Shown: piece after piece, positions 9,881 through 19,436 of the stretch | How the letters are laid out: each line of letters opens with the position of its first letter | Position numbering within the stretch: the stretch's first letter is position 1 | NCBI RefSeq assembly: GCF_000499845.2 | Contig: NC_023755.2 | Coordinates: 34,147,253-34,211,252 of the forward strand | Length of the DNA stretch: 64,000 bases | Direction: 5' to 3' | From: Phaseolus vulgaris | Lineage: Eukaryota; Streptophyta; Magnoliopsida; Fabales; Fabaceae | The notes under the pieces: model-generated | Database searches by the model: none | Told to the model about the DNA's origin: nothing | The model's input: only the letters and a program-made list of their open reading frames with translations | Position numbers and translations under genes: made by a program

Positions 9881-12800
9881 CTATGTCGGTACATATGAAG
9901 GACTGATTATCCCAGCTTGTAATTTTTCTCGCACAATGTGGCAATCTATCTCAATGTGTTTTGTGCGTTCATGAAATACTGGGTTTGCTGCTATATGTAA
10001 TGCCGCTTGATTGTCACAAAAAAGTTGAACCGGCAAGTTACATGGCACCTTTAAATCCTGCAACAGATATCGCAACCAAACTATCTCCAAACAAGTATTG
10101 GCCATTGCGCGGTATTCTGCTTCCGCTGATGATCTTGATACGTTTGTCTGTTTTTTTGACTTCCATGAGATAATAGAAGAACCAAGAAAAATGCAATATC
10201 CAGATACTGATCTCCGAGTTGTCTGACAACCTCCCCAGTCTGAGTCACAATAAGCTGTCAATGTCAGATTGTTTTCGGATGGCAATAGTAATCCTTGTCC
10301 TGGTGATCCTTTGATGTACTTTAGGACTCGAATTGCGGCATCCCAATGAGGTTTCCGTGGATTCTGTATATATTGACTTAGGGTCCGAACCGAAAATGCT
10401 ATGTCAGGTCGAGTAACCGTGAGGTATATCAGTCGTCCCACGAGTCGCCTGTATTTGACTGGATCCTTTAATAACTCTCCATCGTCTGGTGTGAGTTTTA
10501 GGTATTGTTCCATTGGAAATTTTTCTGGACGAGCACCTGTGAGTCCCGTATCCTGCAAAATATCAAGCGCATATTTTCTTTGGGACATGTAAATACCAGC
10601 TTTGGAACGGGAAAATTCAATCCCTAGAAAATATTTTAGGTCTCCAAGATCTTTAATGCGAAATTGTTGTAATAAACAATCTTTAACACGCTGAATTTCT
10701 GTCAAATCATTTCCTGTCAGAAGAATATCATCCACATAAATCAAAAGGGCAGTAAATGATGAGTTATTCTGTCTTGTGAATAGAGAGTAATCTGTCTTGG
10801 ACTGTTGAAATCCTACAGATTTAATCACATGAGAAAATGTTGAAAACCATGTTCGAGATGCTTGTTTGAGACCATAAAGGGATTTGTTGAGTCGACATAC
10901 AATGTTCTCCCCCTGTCGATGATGTCCGGGTGGCAAGTCCATGTAAATAATTTCATGCAATGTGCCATGTAAGAAGGCATTTTGCACATCTAGCTGGTGA
11001 GTAAACCAATTTCTGGCTGCTGCAATGGTGAGGAGACACCTCAAAGTTTTTAATTTTGCTGTTGGTGAAAAAGTTTCAGAATAGTCGACACCTTCAATCT
11101 GAGTGTACCCCTTTGCGACAAGGCGCGCCTTATATCTGTCGACGCTACCATCTGAGTTGTACTTTATTTTATAGACCCATTTGCATCCGATGGGTTTCTG
11201 CCCAGCGGGTAACGGTGTTAAGGTCCACGTTTGATTTAGCTGCAAGGCGGAAAGCTCTTCGTCCATTGCTTTTTGCCAATTTGGATCAAGGATAGCTTGA
11301 GCATAAGTGTGAGGTTCTTTGGTGGTTGTGATGTTAGCAAGATATGCACTATGTGTAGAAGAAAATCGTGAATTAGACAGAAAATGATGCATAGGATACC
11401 TGGTTCCATTCGGTCGGTCTTGGGCAGTGGTCGAATGATTGGCTTGGGATCCCGTTACGTAGTCTTGAAGCCAGGAAGGTTGGGTTGATGTGCGACTGGA
11501 TCGTCGAACAGGAAGGTCGGTTGGAGAAGGTTTGGTAATGGGTGGTAAACTTCTTGGCATGGGAGAAGAAGGTTGGTCTACTGGAGATTCAGGTGTATTA
11601 TGACGAGTAGGAGAAGAAGGTTGGTTTGATGGAGGTTCAGGTGTATTGTGACGAGTAGGAGAAAAAGGTTGGTTTGATGGAGGTTCAGGTGCATTGTGAT
11701 GAGTAAGAGAAGAAGGTTGATCGAGTGAATGTTGGACAGGAGTAGGTAAGTCAATGTCAATAGTGGGCAAAATACCTTGTAATGGAGGTGAGGATTGTGT
11801 CTGTGACTGTTGGCAGAATGGGAAAACAGTTTCATGGAAGATGACATCCCGACTTGTAAAAAAAGTGCCTGCATCTATATCAAATAATTTGTATGCTTTT
11901 TGACTGTGAGGATAACCAATGAAAATGCATTGTCGGGCACGCGGATCAAATTTTTGCTTAGGTGAAACAACAGTTGCGTAACAGAGGCAACCAAAAGTTT
12001 TTAGGTGAGAAAGTGAAGGTGGTTGATTATACAGTAGCTCAAAAGGTGATTTATTTTTTAGTAAAGGTGATGGCAAGCGATTAATGATATATGTGGCGGT
12101 TAAGACGCATTCTCCCCAAAATTCTAATGGTAAATTGGACTGAAATAGGAGGGCTCGTGCTGTGTTTAAAACATGTCTATGTTTGCGTTCTACTACTCCA
12201 TTTTGTTGAGGAGTGTAAACGCAAGTGCGTTGACATTCAATACCTTTTTTGAGAAAAAAATCATACATTGAAATAAATTCCAGTCCGTTGTCAACGCGGA
12301 TGGTTTTAATAGATGCCTGAAATTGATTTTGTGCAAATGTAATGAATGACTCTAAGAGATGTTGGGTTTCAGATTTGTGATTCATAAGAAATAGCCAAGT
12401 ACATCTAGTATAGTCATCGACTATAGTGAGAAAAAAACGTTTTCCAAAATGAGTTGGGGTTTTGTGAGGACCCCAAATGTCACAATGCAATAGATTAAAT
12501 GGAGAATGAGATTTTATTGTGCTTAAAGGAAAGGGTAGCCTTGTCTGTTTAGCTTTGGGACAAATACTACAATGATTATGAATGGGAATGAGATTTTTAC
12601 TGATAGGGATAGGTAGTAGGGAAGATACAAGCTGTAGACACGCCGGAGAAGGATGTCCAAGGCGCTTGTGCCATAAATCAGGATCGGTCGATATTTGAGA
12701 TGCGTGGGCTTGGTTTGGAAGAGGGGACATGTAGTATAAGCCTGCGTGTTGTTTACCCGAGCCAATCATCCTCCCCGTAGCCAAGTCCTGTAAAACGCAA

Positions 12801-13246
12801 CCATGTGGAGTAAAAACGACACAACAATTTAGTGAACTGGTTATCTTACTAATGGACATGAGATTTAAATTAAAAGAAGGAACACAAAGAACATCTTTGA
12901 GAGTGATTTTGTCATTGAATTTAATTGTGCCTGTAGATGAGATGGGCGCAGTTGAGCCGGTGGGCAGATTAACATTTGAAATAAATGATGATGAGGTGTG
13001 TGTGAAAAATTGTGAATCAGATGCAATGTGATCGGTTGCTCCGCTATCCAAAATCCATGGTTTCGTAAAAGCAGAATTAGAAGAGGAGTTATGGGCAAGC
13101 AGACCTGCAGAGCTAACAAACGTGTCACTTTTACCGTTATTGTTGAGTGAGTAAATAGCCCTTGCCAATTGCTGAATTTGCTCGGCACTGAAGCGTTGTA
13201 CGAGGTTTCTATCGGACTCGTTACTGGTGCCTTCTTTACAAGACAT
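9881..13246 (-). CDS. Copia pol polyprotein (protease, integrase, RT, RNase H), no gag
   Basis: An open frame of 1121 codons. In order: protease motif DSGA (residues 67-70); GAG-pre-integrase and HHCC zinc region (about 190-240, WHKRLGHP and CSICPKAK); integrase core with Asp in HCDIWGPH (about 255), Asp in RVDNGLEF (about 318) and Glu in VVERKHRH (about 353), a D-35-E spacing; a proline-rich linker with 16-residue repeats (about 510-560); RT from about 670 with YVDD near 837; RNase H from about 1000 (AYCDSDWGG, SSAEAEYRAMA). A TAG at 9881-9883 cuts it about 32 codons before the next stop (9782-9784), removing the conserved QLAxIFTKALG tail. There is no capsid or zinc knuckle upstream. Catalytic residues look intact; packaging would need gag from another element. 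Confidence 0.93.
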   Translation of the reverse strand: MSCKEGTSNESDRNLVQRFSAEQIQQLARAIYSLNNNGKSDTFVSSAGLLAHNSSSNSAFTKPWILDSGATDHIASDSQFFTHTSSSFISNVNLPTGSTAPISSTGTIKFNDKITLKDVLCVPSFNLNLMSISKITSSLNCCVVFTPHGCVLQDLATGRMIGSGKQHAGLYYMSPLPNQAHASQISTDPDLWHKRLGHPSPACLQLVSSLLPIPISKNLIPIHNHCSICPKAKQTRLPFPLSTIKSHSPFNLLHCDIWGPHKTPTHFGKRFFLTIVDDYTRCTWLFLMNHKSETQHLLESFITFAQNQFQASIKTIRVDNGLEFISMYDFFLKKGIECQRTCVYTPQQNGVVERKHRHVLNTARALLFQSNLPLEFWGECVLTATYIINRLPSPLLKNKSPFELLYNQPPSLSHLKTFGCLCYATVVSPKQKFDPRARQCIFIGYPHSQKAYKLFDIDAGTFFTSRDVIFHETVFPFCQQSQTQSSPPLQGILPTIDIDLPTPVQHSLDQPSSLTHHNAPEPPSNQPFSPTRHNTPEPPSNQPSSPTRHNTPESPVDQPSSPMPRSLPPITKPSPTDLPVRRSSRTSTQPSWLQDYVTGSQANHSTTAQDRPNGTRYPMHHFLSNSRFSSTHSAYLANITTTKEPHTYAQAILDPNWQKAMDEELSALQLNQTWTLTPLPAGQKPIGCKWVYKIKYNSDGSVDRYKARLVAKGYTQIEGVDYSETFSPTAKLKTLRCLLTIAAARNWFTHQLDVQNAFLHGTLHEIIYMDLPPGHHRQGENIVCRLNKSLYGLKQASRTWFSTFSHVIKSVGFQQSKTDYSLFTRQNNSSFTALLIYVDDILLTGNDLTEIQRVKDCLLQQFRIKDLGDLKYFLGIEFSRSKAGIYMSQRKYALDILQDTGLTGARPEKFPMEQYLKLTPDDGELLKDPVKYRRLVGRLIYLTVTRPDIAFSVRTLSQYIQNPRKPHWDAAIRVLKYIKGSPGQGLLLPSENNLTLTAYCDSDWGGCQTTRRSVSGYCIFLGSSIISWKSKKQTNVSRSSAEAEYRAMANTCLEIVWLRYLLQDLKVPCNLPVQLFCDNQAALHIAANPVFHERTKHIEIDCHIVREKLQAGIISPSYVPT
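11560..11730 (-). repeat. Tandem 48-bp coding repeat in the copia linker
   Basis: In the integrase-RT linker the peptide unit PSSPTRHNTPEPPSNQ recurs about four times, with drift in the first and last units (APEPPSNQPF, PESPVDQ). It lies in a linker that is usually variable. Confidence 0.8.
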
Positions 13247-13301
13247 GATTTTTTTATTTAGGGGATAGAAATGGAGAGGCTGTCAGGGCACAAAGATCGG
13301 T

Positions 13302-13313
13302 GCTCTGATACCA
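13302..13313 (-). other. Primer-binding site (initiator tRNA-Met)
   Basis: TGGTATCAGAGC on the minus strand, directly adjoining the 5' LTR. This is the standard plant copia primer site complementary to initiator tRNA-Met. Confidence 0.92.
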
Positions 13314-13556
13314 TATAAGAAAATGATAAAAAATGGTAAGAAGAAGAGATGTTTATTATTCTTATGTGTATTTTACATCACTCATGTATAGGAAATATAT
13401 AGGGAGTTTCTCTCTCCCTAATTACAATCTAATTAGGTAGGATACTAATCATGAGATTCTATAATTATTAAATTAATTGCATATAATTGGGTACAATATC
13501 GTCAAATATTGCATACAATAATTGCATATAATTTGATAATTATTATTTCCTTAATA
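13314..13556 (-). repeat. 5' LTR of the copia element
   Basis: The 5' LTR in element orientation, 243 bp, identical by eye to the other LTR. It ends CTTATA directly against the primer-binding site. The host duplication GGATA follows at 13557. Confidence 0.93.
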
Positions 13557-13561
13557 GGATA

Positions 13562-14749
13562 TTTATAGGATATAGTGATTTAATGGGACTTTGTGTAGAT
13601 ACTTATGTGATATCATATTGGGTATGTTATGAATGTATGAATTGAGATGATATTTTGATCCTAAGAGTCAAAGTTTTAAACATAAAAAATTATTATGTAA
13701 GTAAATAATATAATTTCATTAATGGTCTTATACATAGATTAAACATTAGATTATGATAAGTGGAATGAAGTTGGTACATCATGTTGTTATAAAGTATGTG
13801 TAAAGAGTCACCGTGACATAAGAATATGATAATAAATTTCTAATATAATTCTCAATGGGTGAGAAGGTTTTAACTCTTTTGGGACATTATTAATATGAAT
13901 TTTCAAAATTGTGTTGAACATGATAATTGCTCTGAATCATTAAGATACAATTAATGATTCATATAGTCTTGTATAGTGATTCAGATGTAATTTTTTTGTG
14001 TTTGTTTTTAGAGTGAAAATGTGATAATTTCATTTGTGTGTTGATGATTTCTATATGATATATGAATGGTATTGAAAATTATTATTTTATATTTATATTT
14101 ATATATATATATATATTTATTGTAATTACTACATATTTCATATCATAACAAGTATTCTCCACTACATTCTTTGAGAGGAATAAAAAGGAAGAGAAAGTTT
14201 GCTATAGAAAAAAGCTCATACTAGAAAACTCGATCTAGAAGTTAGAAAACTCAATCTAGAAGTTATTATTTACGTTTTGGAAAGCTTACTCTAAAAATTT
14301 CATTATGGAAAGCTTGTTCTATAACACTTTACACGTGTTCTAAAAAATCACTTTATGAAAAGCTCATTTCAAAGGATATTATATATTTTTTGGAAATTTT
14401 GTTCCAAAATTTTTGTTCTGGTTTGTTCTGTAAATTCTATCAAGCCATATCTTCCAAAAATATTGTTCCATAAATCCTTTTTTTGAAAATTTTGTTTTAG
14501 AAATTCTGGAAAGCTTGTTCTAAAAGATTTCTAGAATAGATAATTCGAAAGTTAATTTAAATGGTAACTTTAAAAATTATGAGAGCGTAGTTAGAAATTA
14601 TAGGTGTGCAAGAGGAAAAAATATTGTTTCATGCTCTATTCCACCGTGGGCTTGATTGTGCGATTGTTGGCCAGGGAAATCAAGAAGATCATGGGCTATA
14701 TATGACACAAAACGCCTTTCCTCCTCTCTTCCCGTGTTTTGAATATCTA
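13562..14749. other. AT-rich intergenic DNA; short degenerate repeats
   Basis: No gene seen. A TA microsatellite lies near 14095-14118. From about 14200 to 14540 the motif TGGAAAGCTTGTTCTA and variants (CTAGAAAACTCGATCTAG) recur loosely in the same orientation. They look like a degraded repeat of unknown class. Confidence 0.55.
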
Positions 14750-15100
14750 TTAATTTTAGATTTAATTATCTTATTTGTCCTACAATGGGTCAATATTCAA
14801 TTTAGTATTGTGATTTTAAAAAAAATCAATTTGGTCCCTATGTTTTTTAAAATGTATTCAAATTGGTTCTTTCTGTTAGGTTCATTTGTTACGTGGCAAA
14901 GAGAATGTCTGCCCATTCTCTCTCACATAAACACTCTCTCTGTCACGTAAGCAACACCTGAGTGAAACTTAACGAAAATGATCAATTTAGATACATTTTA
15001 AAAAATAGGGACCAAATTGATTTTTTTAAAACCACGGTACTAAATTGAATATTGATTTCAAATGTATGGACGAATAAGGTAATTAAATCTTAATTTTAAA
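14750..15100. mobile_element. Foldback MITE with long inverted repeats
   Basis: Two arms of about 150 bp are inverted copies of each other: the left arm (about 14750-14900) has AATTTGGTCCCTATG, the right arm (about 14945-15100) has ATAGGGACCAAATT. Outer ends pair as TTTAGATTTAATTA with TAATTAAATCTTAA. The loop is about 45 bp. The open frame 14606-14950 runs into this element and is not a gene. Confidence 0.85.
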
Positions 15101-16084
15101 TGGGGTTTTAGTTATTTAAATTTGATTTTTTTTAGTTTTACAAATTAAAAGTGCCATTTTAAAACTTTTAAATTTTATAAAATATATTTATTTTATTTCG
15201 TTTCACTGATAGTTTAGATTTGTTGTTCACGTAACTAAATATATCCTTGTTAACAATGATGTGTGATTTTTTTTAGTCTTTAGATGTAGAATTGATATTC
15301 TTAGTTTGTCAATTTTTTAAAAAAAAATAGCCCTCCAAACTAGAAAAATTTGTAGTCTCCAAATTATTAATTTTAATTTTTAAAACAAATTATTTTAATT
15401 TTTAAGGTTGACGTTATCAAAATTTTGTTAACTAACATGTATTTAGTTTAAGAAAAACAACTTCAACGGTATTTGAAGTATTTTCTTAGTTTTATTAATT
15501 ATTTTTCTCTCCTTGTAATAGTATTTTGAGTAATTGTTATTACAAGTGCAATAATGTAGTTTTTGTCCTAGTTTTATTGCCCTTTTTTTGTTTACATTCT
15601 TGAACTTTTGATTAAGTTTTTATTTTAATATTGAAGTATTGGGGTTACGAATAAAATGTGTAAGTATAATTTTTTTTCTTTACAAGATTTTGGAGATTCA
15701 AAATTATGAATAAATTTATTTTAAATATTATTTGATAATCTTGAAATGCTAAAGTTATGCTAAAGTGTATCTCTGACTTTTCATACAATATATAAAAGTT
15801 GACATAAAGGTTATAAATTATTTTTAAAAAATCATTACGTGATATTTTTTTTAGAAAAACAAATGAAACAAAAGTTTCTCGTTTAATTTTAAGAGATGTT
15901 AACATAAGTCTTAAATTTGCAAATTAAAGATGTGGTATCAATTTTCCTATAGTTTATATTATCTATTTATTTCATTTATTTATTTTTCCTATGTGAATGA
16001 ACCTATAATTTTTTAATTATTATGATTTTTTTTTTAATTTCTGTGATTTATTCATTGCAAAAATTAGTCAATCTTAATTATTTA
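15101..16084. other. AT-rich intergenic DNA, nothing seen
   Basis: Long A and T runs and short frames only. No family similarity, repeats or transposon ends were recognised. Confidence 0.6.
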
Positions 16085-16089
16085 TATAC

Positions 16090-16856
16090 TGTACCGGTAC
16101 TGGGCGAGGCTGTGACCCACCTGGCTGCCCGATGCCCCAGTTAACTTGACCGAGACCTTTGGAGACTTGGCCGAGAGACCAAGAGGCCGAGACCTTGGGA
16201 GACTTGGCCGAGAGACCGAGAGGCCGAGACCTTGGGAGACTTGGCCGAGAGACCGAGAGGCCGAGACCTTTAGAGACTTGGCCGAGAGACCAAGAGGCCA
16301 AGACCTTGGAGACTTGGCCGAGAGATCGAGAGGCCAAGACCTTTACAGACTCATGCCGAGAGGCCGAGACCTTAGAAGACTTAACTGAGACGGCCGAAGA
16401 CCACAAGTATTTGGCCGGTGGCCGACTCGCACCATGGGAATCTGACCGATGGCCGAACCCCATTACAATTAACGCTCAAACCGAGATCAGTGAAGCTAAT
16501 CCATCATCAAGAATTAGGTAATGCAACCCTAAGCGGTATCCACCCCGATAAACGGGCCCAACAAGGTAGGCCCATTAGGATAATATAAATAGCGCGCATC
16601 CCAAGGAGGAAGGTATGTCATTTATTATTGTTCACCTACCTGAGAGCTGACCACCCGCTTTACTGACTTGAGCGTCGGAGTGCCTTCGCAGGTACCCCCA
16701 CCATCCGGTGATTCGCCCGACGACCGAGCGCCGAGTACCGAAGGATAAGCAAGAAGACGAGAAGAATCACAGTTCATCACCCAGTCACCTGCCCCACCGA
16801 AGGAAGAAGAAGAAGACCTCAATAGTTCCCTAGGTCCCATCTCCCTAGCAGGAACA
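16090..16856 (+). mobile_element. Solo LTR of a Ty3/gypsy (Tat/Ogre-like) element, TSD TATAC
   Basis: The sequence starts TGTACC and ends GGAACA. It is flanked by TATAC at 16085-16089 and again at 16857-16861. It is much more GC-rich than its surroundings. Near 16575-16600 is a TATA-like AATATAAATAGCG, and near 16660-16700 is a GACTTGAGCGTCGGAGTG...GCAGGTACCCCC block, which I associate with LTRs of the Tat/Ogre branch. There is no internal domain, so this is a recombined solo LTR. The frames on both strands here come from the repeat and are not genes. Confidence 0.9.
16151..16394 (+). repeat. 37-bp minisatellite inside the solo LTR, about 7 units
   Basis: Units start at 16151, 16188, 16225, 16262, 16299, 16335 and 16365. 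The first four are exactly 37 bp, then 36, 30 and 30 bp as the array decays. The consensus begins CGAGACCTTGGGAGACTTGG and ends with a GAGAGGC block. Because 37 is not a multiple of 3, the frame rotates at each unit and gives spurious Arg/Glu-rich ORFs. Confidence 0.92.
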
Positions 16857-16861
16857 TATAC

Positions 16862-17394
16862 GTATGCATTATTTTAGCTATTACTCCTTTTCTTTGTTAA
16901 TATGAGACATTTAAAGTTTCATTTATAAATTGATTAAAACATTAATTTTCATAATTTAAAAAAACTTTTTAATAATATTTTTATTGTCTTTTCATTTTTT
17001 ATATAGAAATTCACTTATCATATTAGTACATTGTGAATTTATTTGTAATAAGATATCAAATGTTAATTTTTTTATAGGATTCTAAGGAATTGAAATTTGT
17101 GTTATGGGAAAAAAATAAATAAATTTGGGGTTTGATATAATTATATTGAAGCTTTAGTTAAATATTTTAAGTTGTTACTCCTTTAAAACATGAGTATTAC
17201 ACAAAAAAAAAAATATTATTTGTATTTTTGGAAAAGTGACATAAAGAGATCAACATTGTTGACAAGAAATTATATTTCCCAATCTTGTTTTGATAATCTT
17301 TAATGTAAAAAATTATTTTCTATTGTAATTGTGAAACATGAAGAGTTAAAATAAGACAAATTAAGTAATCAATCAAGCAAAATGTACTTGACTT
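16862..17394. other. AT-rich intergenic DNA, nothing seen
   Basis: No recognisable coding or repeat structure between the solo LTR and the hAT pseudogene. Confidence 0.6.
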
Positions 17395-18777
17395 CTACTT
17401 TCTTGTCAAAGATTGACACAATTTAAGCATGATTGATAAATTCTTAAAACCTGGATGATTAGGAGCATCACCAATAAAATGTTGAAGTTGACATTTTAAA
17501 CTAATCTTCTCTTGTTCACTAAAATACGTATGATAATTTCTTTTCACAAAAGTGCATATATCCTTAATGTTAAAAGCTTTATAAGCATCCCTATGAACTA
17601 AAACATTGCTTAGAGTTAAAAACTCCATTGTTCCTCATTAAATGTCATTTAATTCTTGCAGTTACTTATCCATACTAACAAAAAATATACTCACTTTGAA
17701 ATGACGTTATACATTGACATTATCTTTTTTATGTTGAGAATGGCTATGGTGTGTAACATAAGTAGAATTCAAGCTAGGAATATCAATGTCATGTTGTTCA
17801 CGAAACAATATTACACCTTTCAAAAAAAATTGTCAATTATCTTCTCTTAACTTTTGAATCAAAATTTTCGTAGAACAAACTAGTTGCATAACATTAAGTA
17901 TATCCTGAGATTATTTATGCAAAGCTTGACAAAAGATAGTCAATAATCCTCATAATCTCTTTCATCGTGTATATAATCAATATGAACTTAAATGAAGACA
18001 AAACATTAAAAGCAGCATTGCATCACCCCTTTGAGAATAAGTTTATCCATCAACCATGATTTTTTTTGGAGAACCAAACAAGATGTATTACATAGCTTCA
18101 TTATATTACAAATGGAATTAAAATATAAGCTCCAGTGGTATCACTAACTTGTTTTAAAGTGTTAATTTGGTTTTTTCCTTTACTAGTTTCAAGTTCACCC
18201 ATTTATAACAATTAAGTCGAATTTAGATATTCTTCCCAAATATAACTTACTTTTCTAGAAAAAATATGCAAAATTTATTTTTGAATATGATGAGAATTAT
18301 AGTTTGCATTACATGGAGCATTTTCTAACATAAGGCGTCTCACTTTATCGTTTTATGATGTTATAAGTTTAATCATCTCAAGAAAGTTACATCTATTATT
18401 GACTCTGATGTTTTCTTATGGCCTCTAAATGCATAAGCTTCAAATGTTAGCCAAACAAATTGTATCAATAGAGATTTTGAGATGTAAATGGTTCTTGCAA
18501 AATTGTTCTGAACTTTGAACATTTATAATGTTATTGATGTGCATAGATTGATTCAACAAATCTTCAATAGCTTTCATTGCATTGTTATGAAATGAGGAAA
18601 GATTATCTCCATTGTGGCTGAGAGATGCATAATTATTTTATGCATTAACCTTTTCTCGTGATCTAAATCCTTGTCTAGTAAACATATCTGAACTAGGATG
18701 ATCAATTGGCTTTGAACTAAATAGATAACATGACAAACAATAAGCTTTATCACTAGTTGGGGAATACTTTAACTAAG

Positions 18778-19216
18778 TGTTCCTACAAGACCTAAACCCT
18801 ACAAAACACTTCCTCTTGTGATGATCTTCTCGTCTTTCCGGCCTTTCGGTTAGTCTTCTTTCAGTTGGATCTCCTTTGGTCTGGACACGATGGGGGAGTA
18901 CCTGCGAAGACACTTCGACGATCAAGTCAGACTGCAAAGACACTCTGACGATCAAGTCAGACCGAGAGCTAAGTACCAGAAGAGTGGGGAATGAATAGTT
19001 ACCTTGGGTGTTGTGCCTCTTATGCTATTTATACTGCTCTAGATGGGTTGTGGTTGCTATGGGCCTGCTTTAGGGTCCAAATGGAGGCCCAATCGTTCCT
19101 TAACCGCGCTTATCACTTAAGTTTGCTTGTTTATACCTAATTACATGTTTAACTTTGTATCTTGTCGTCTAGTCGGTTTTGTAGATTGGTCGGCCTTTCA
19201 GCCACTTGGCAGTACA
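18778..19216 (-). mobile_element. Solo LTR, minus strand, TSD CTAAG
   Basis: On the + strand it starts TGTTCC and ends AGTACA, flanked by CTAAG at 18773-18777 and 19217-19221. On its own strand it carries CTTGATCGTC(A/G)(G/A)AGTGTCTT twice and a GCAGGTACTCCCCC block, the same signature as the solo LTR at 16.1 kb and in the opposite orientation. It lies inside the zinc-finger coding region of the hAT pseudogene, so it inserted later. Confidence 0.9.
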
Positions 19217-19436
19217 CTAAGAATAATACATTTTAAACCAAATAGATTGAAAACTCCTTGGATGTTTTTCCTTAGAAAAAGGATAATTTTGAAGTTATGT
19301 TTGATATAGACCCTATTTTAAATAAGCTTTTCTAATTTAATCTATTTGACTCATTGGATATTTCCATATCTGAGGATGTTTTCCTTAATCATGTTCCAAA
19401 AAGTTAATATAAAATTTATCCGTTGTAATTCTTTAA

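Larger units (their letters stand above)
9532..13556 (-). mobile_element. Ty1/copia element, gag-less, 4025 bp, young
   Basis: A complete minus-strand insertion. Its 243-bp LTRs (9532-9774 and 13314-13556) look identical base for base by eye. The host duplication GGATA is at 9527-9531 and 13557-13561. The primer-binding site and polypurine tract are in the right places. The LTR termini, read on the element strand, are TATTAAG...CTTATA. These are TA...TA ends, not TG...CA; TA...TA is a known rarer class seen mainly in copia elements. The internal region holds only pol: the ATG lies about 55 bases inside the primer site, so gag and the zinc knuckle are absent. Identical LTRs imply recent insertion. 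Confidence 0.95.

Noticed and set aside
14606..14950. 114-codon open frame with hydrophobic composition
   Set aside because: It runs into the left arm of the foldback MITE, and its hydrophobicity comes from T-rich sequence.
16074..16521. Overlapping Arg/Glu-rich and Ser-rich frames on both strands
   Set aside because: They are translations of the 37-bp minisatellite in rotating frames inside a solo LTR.
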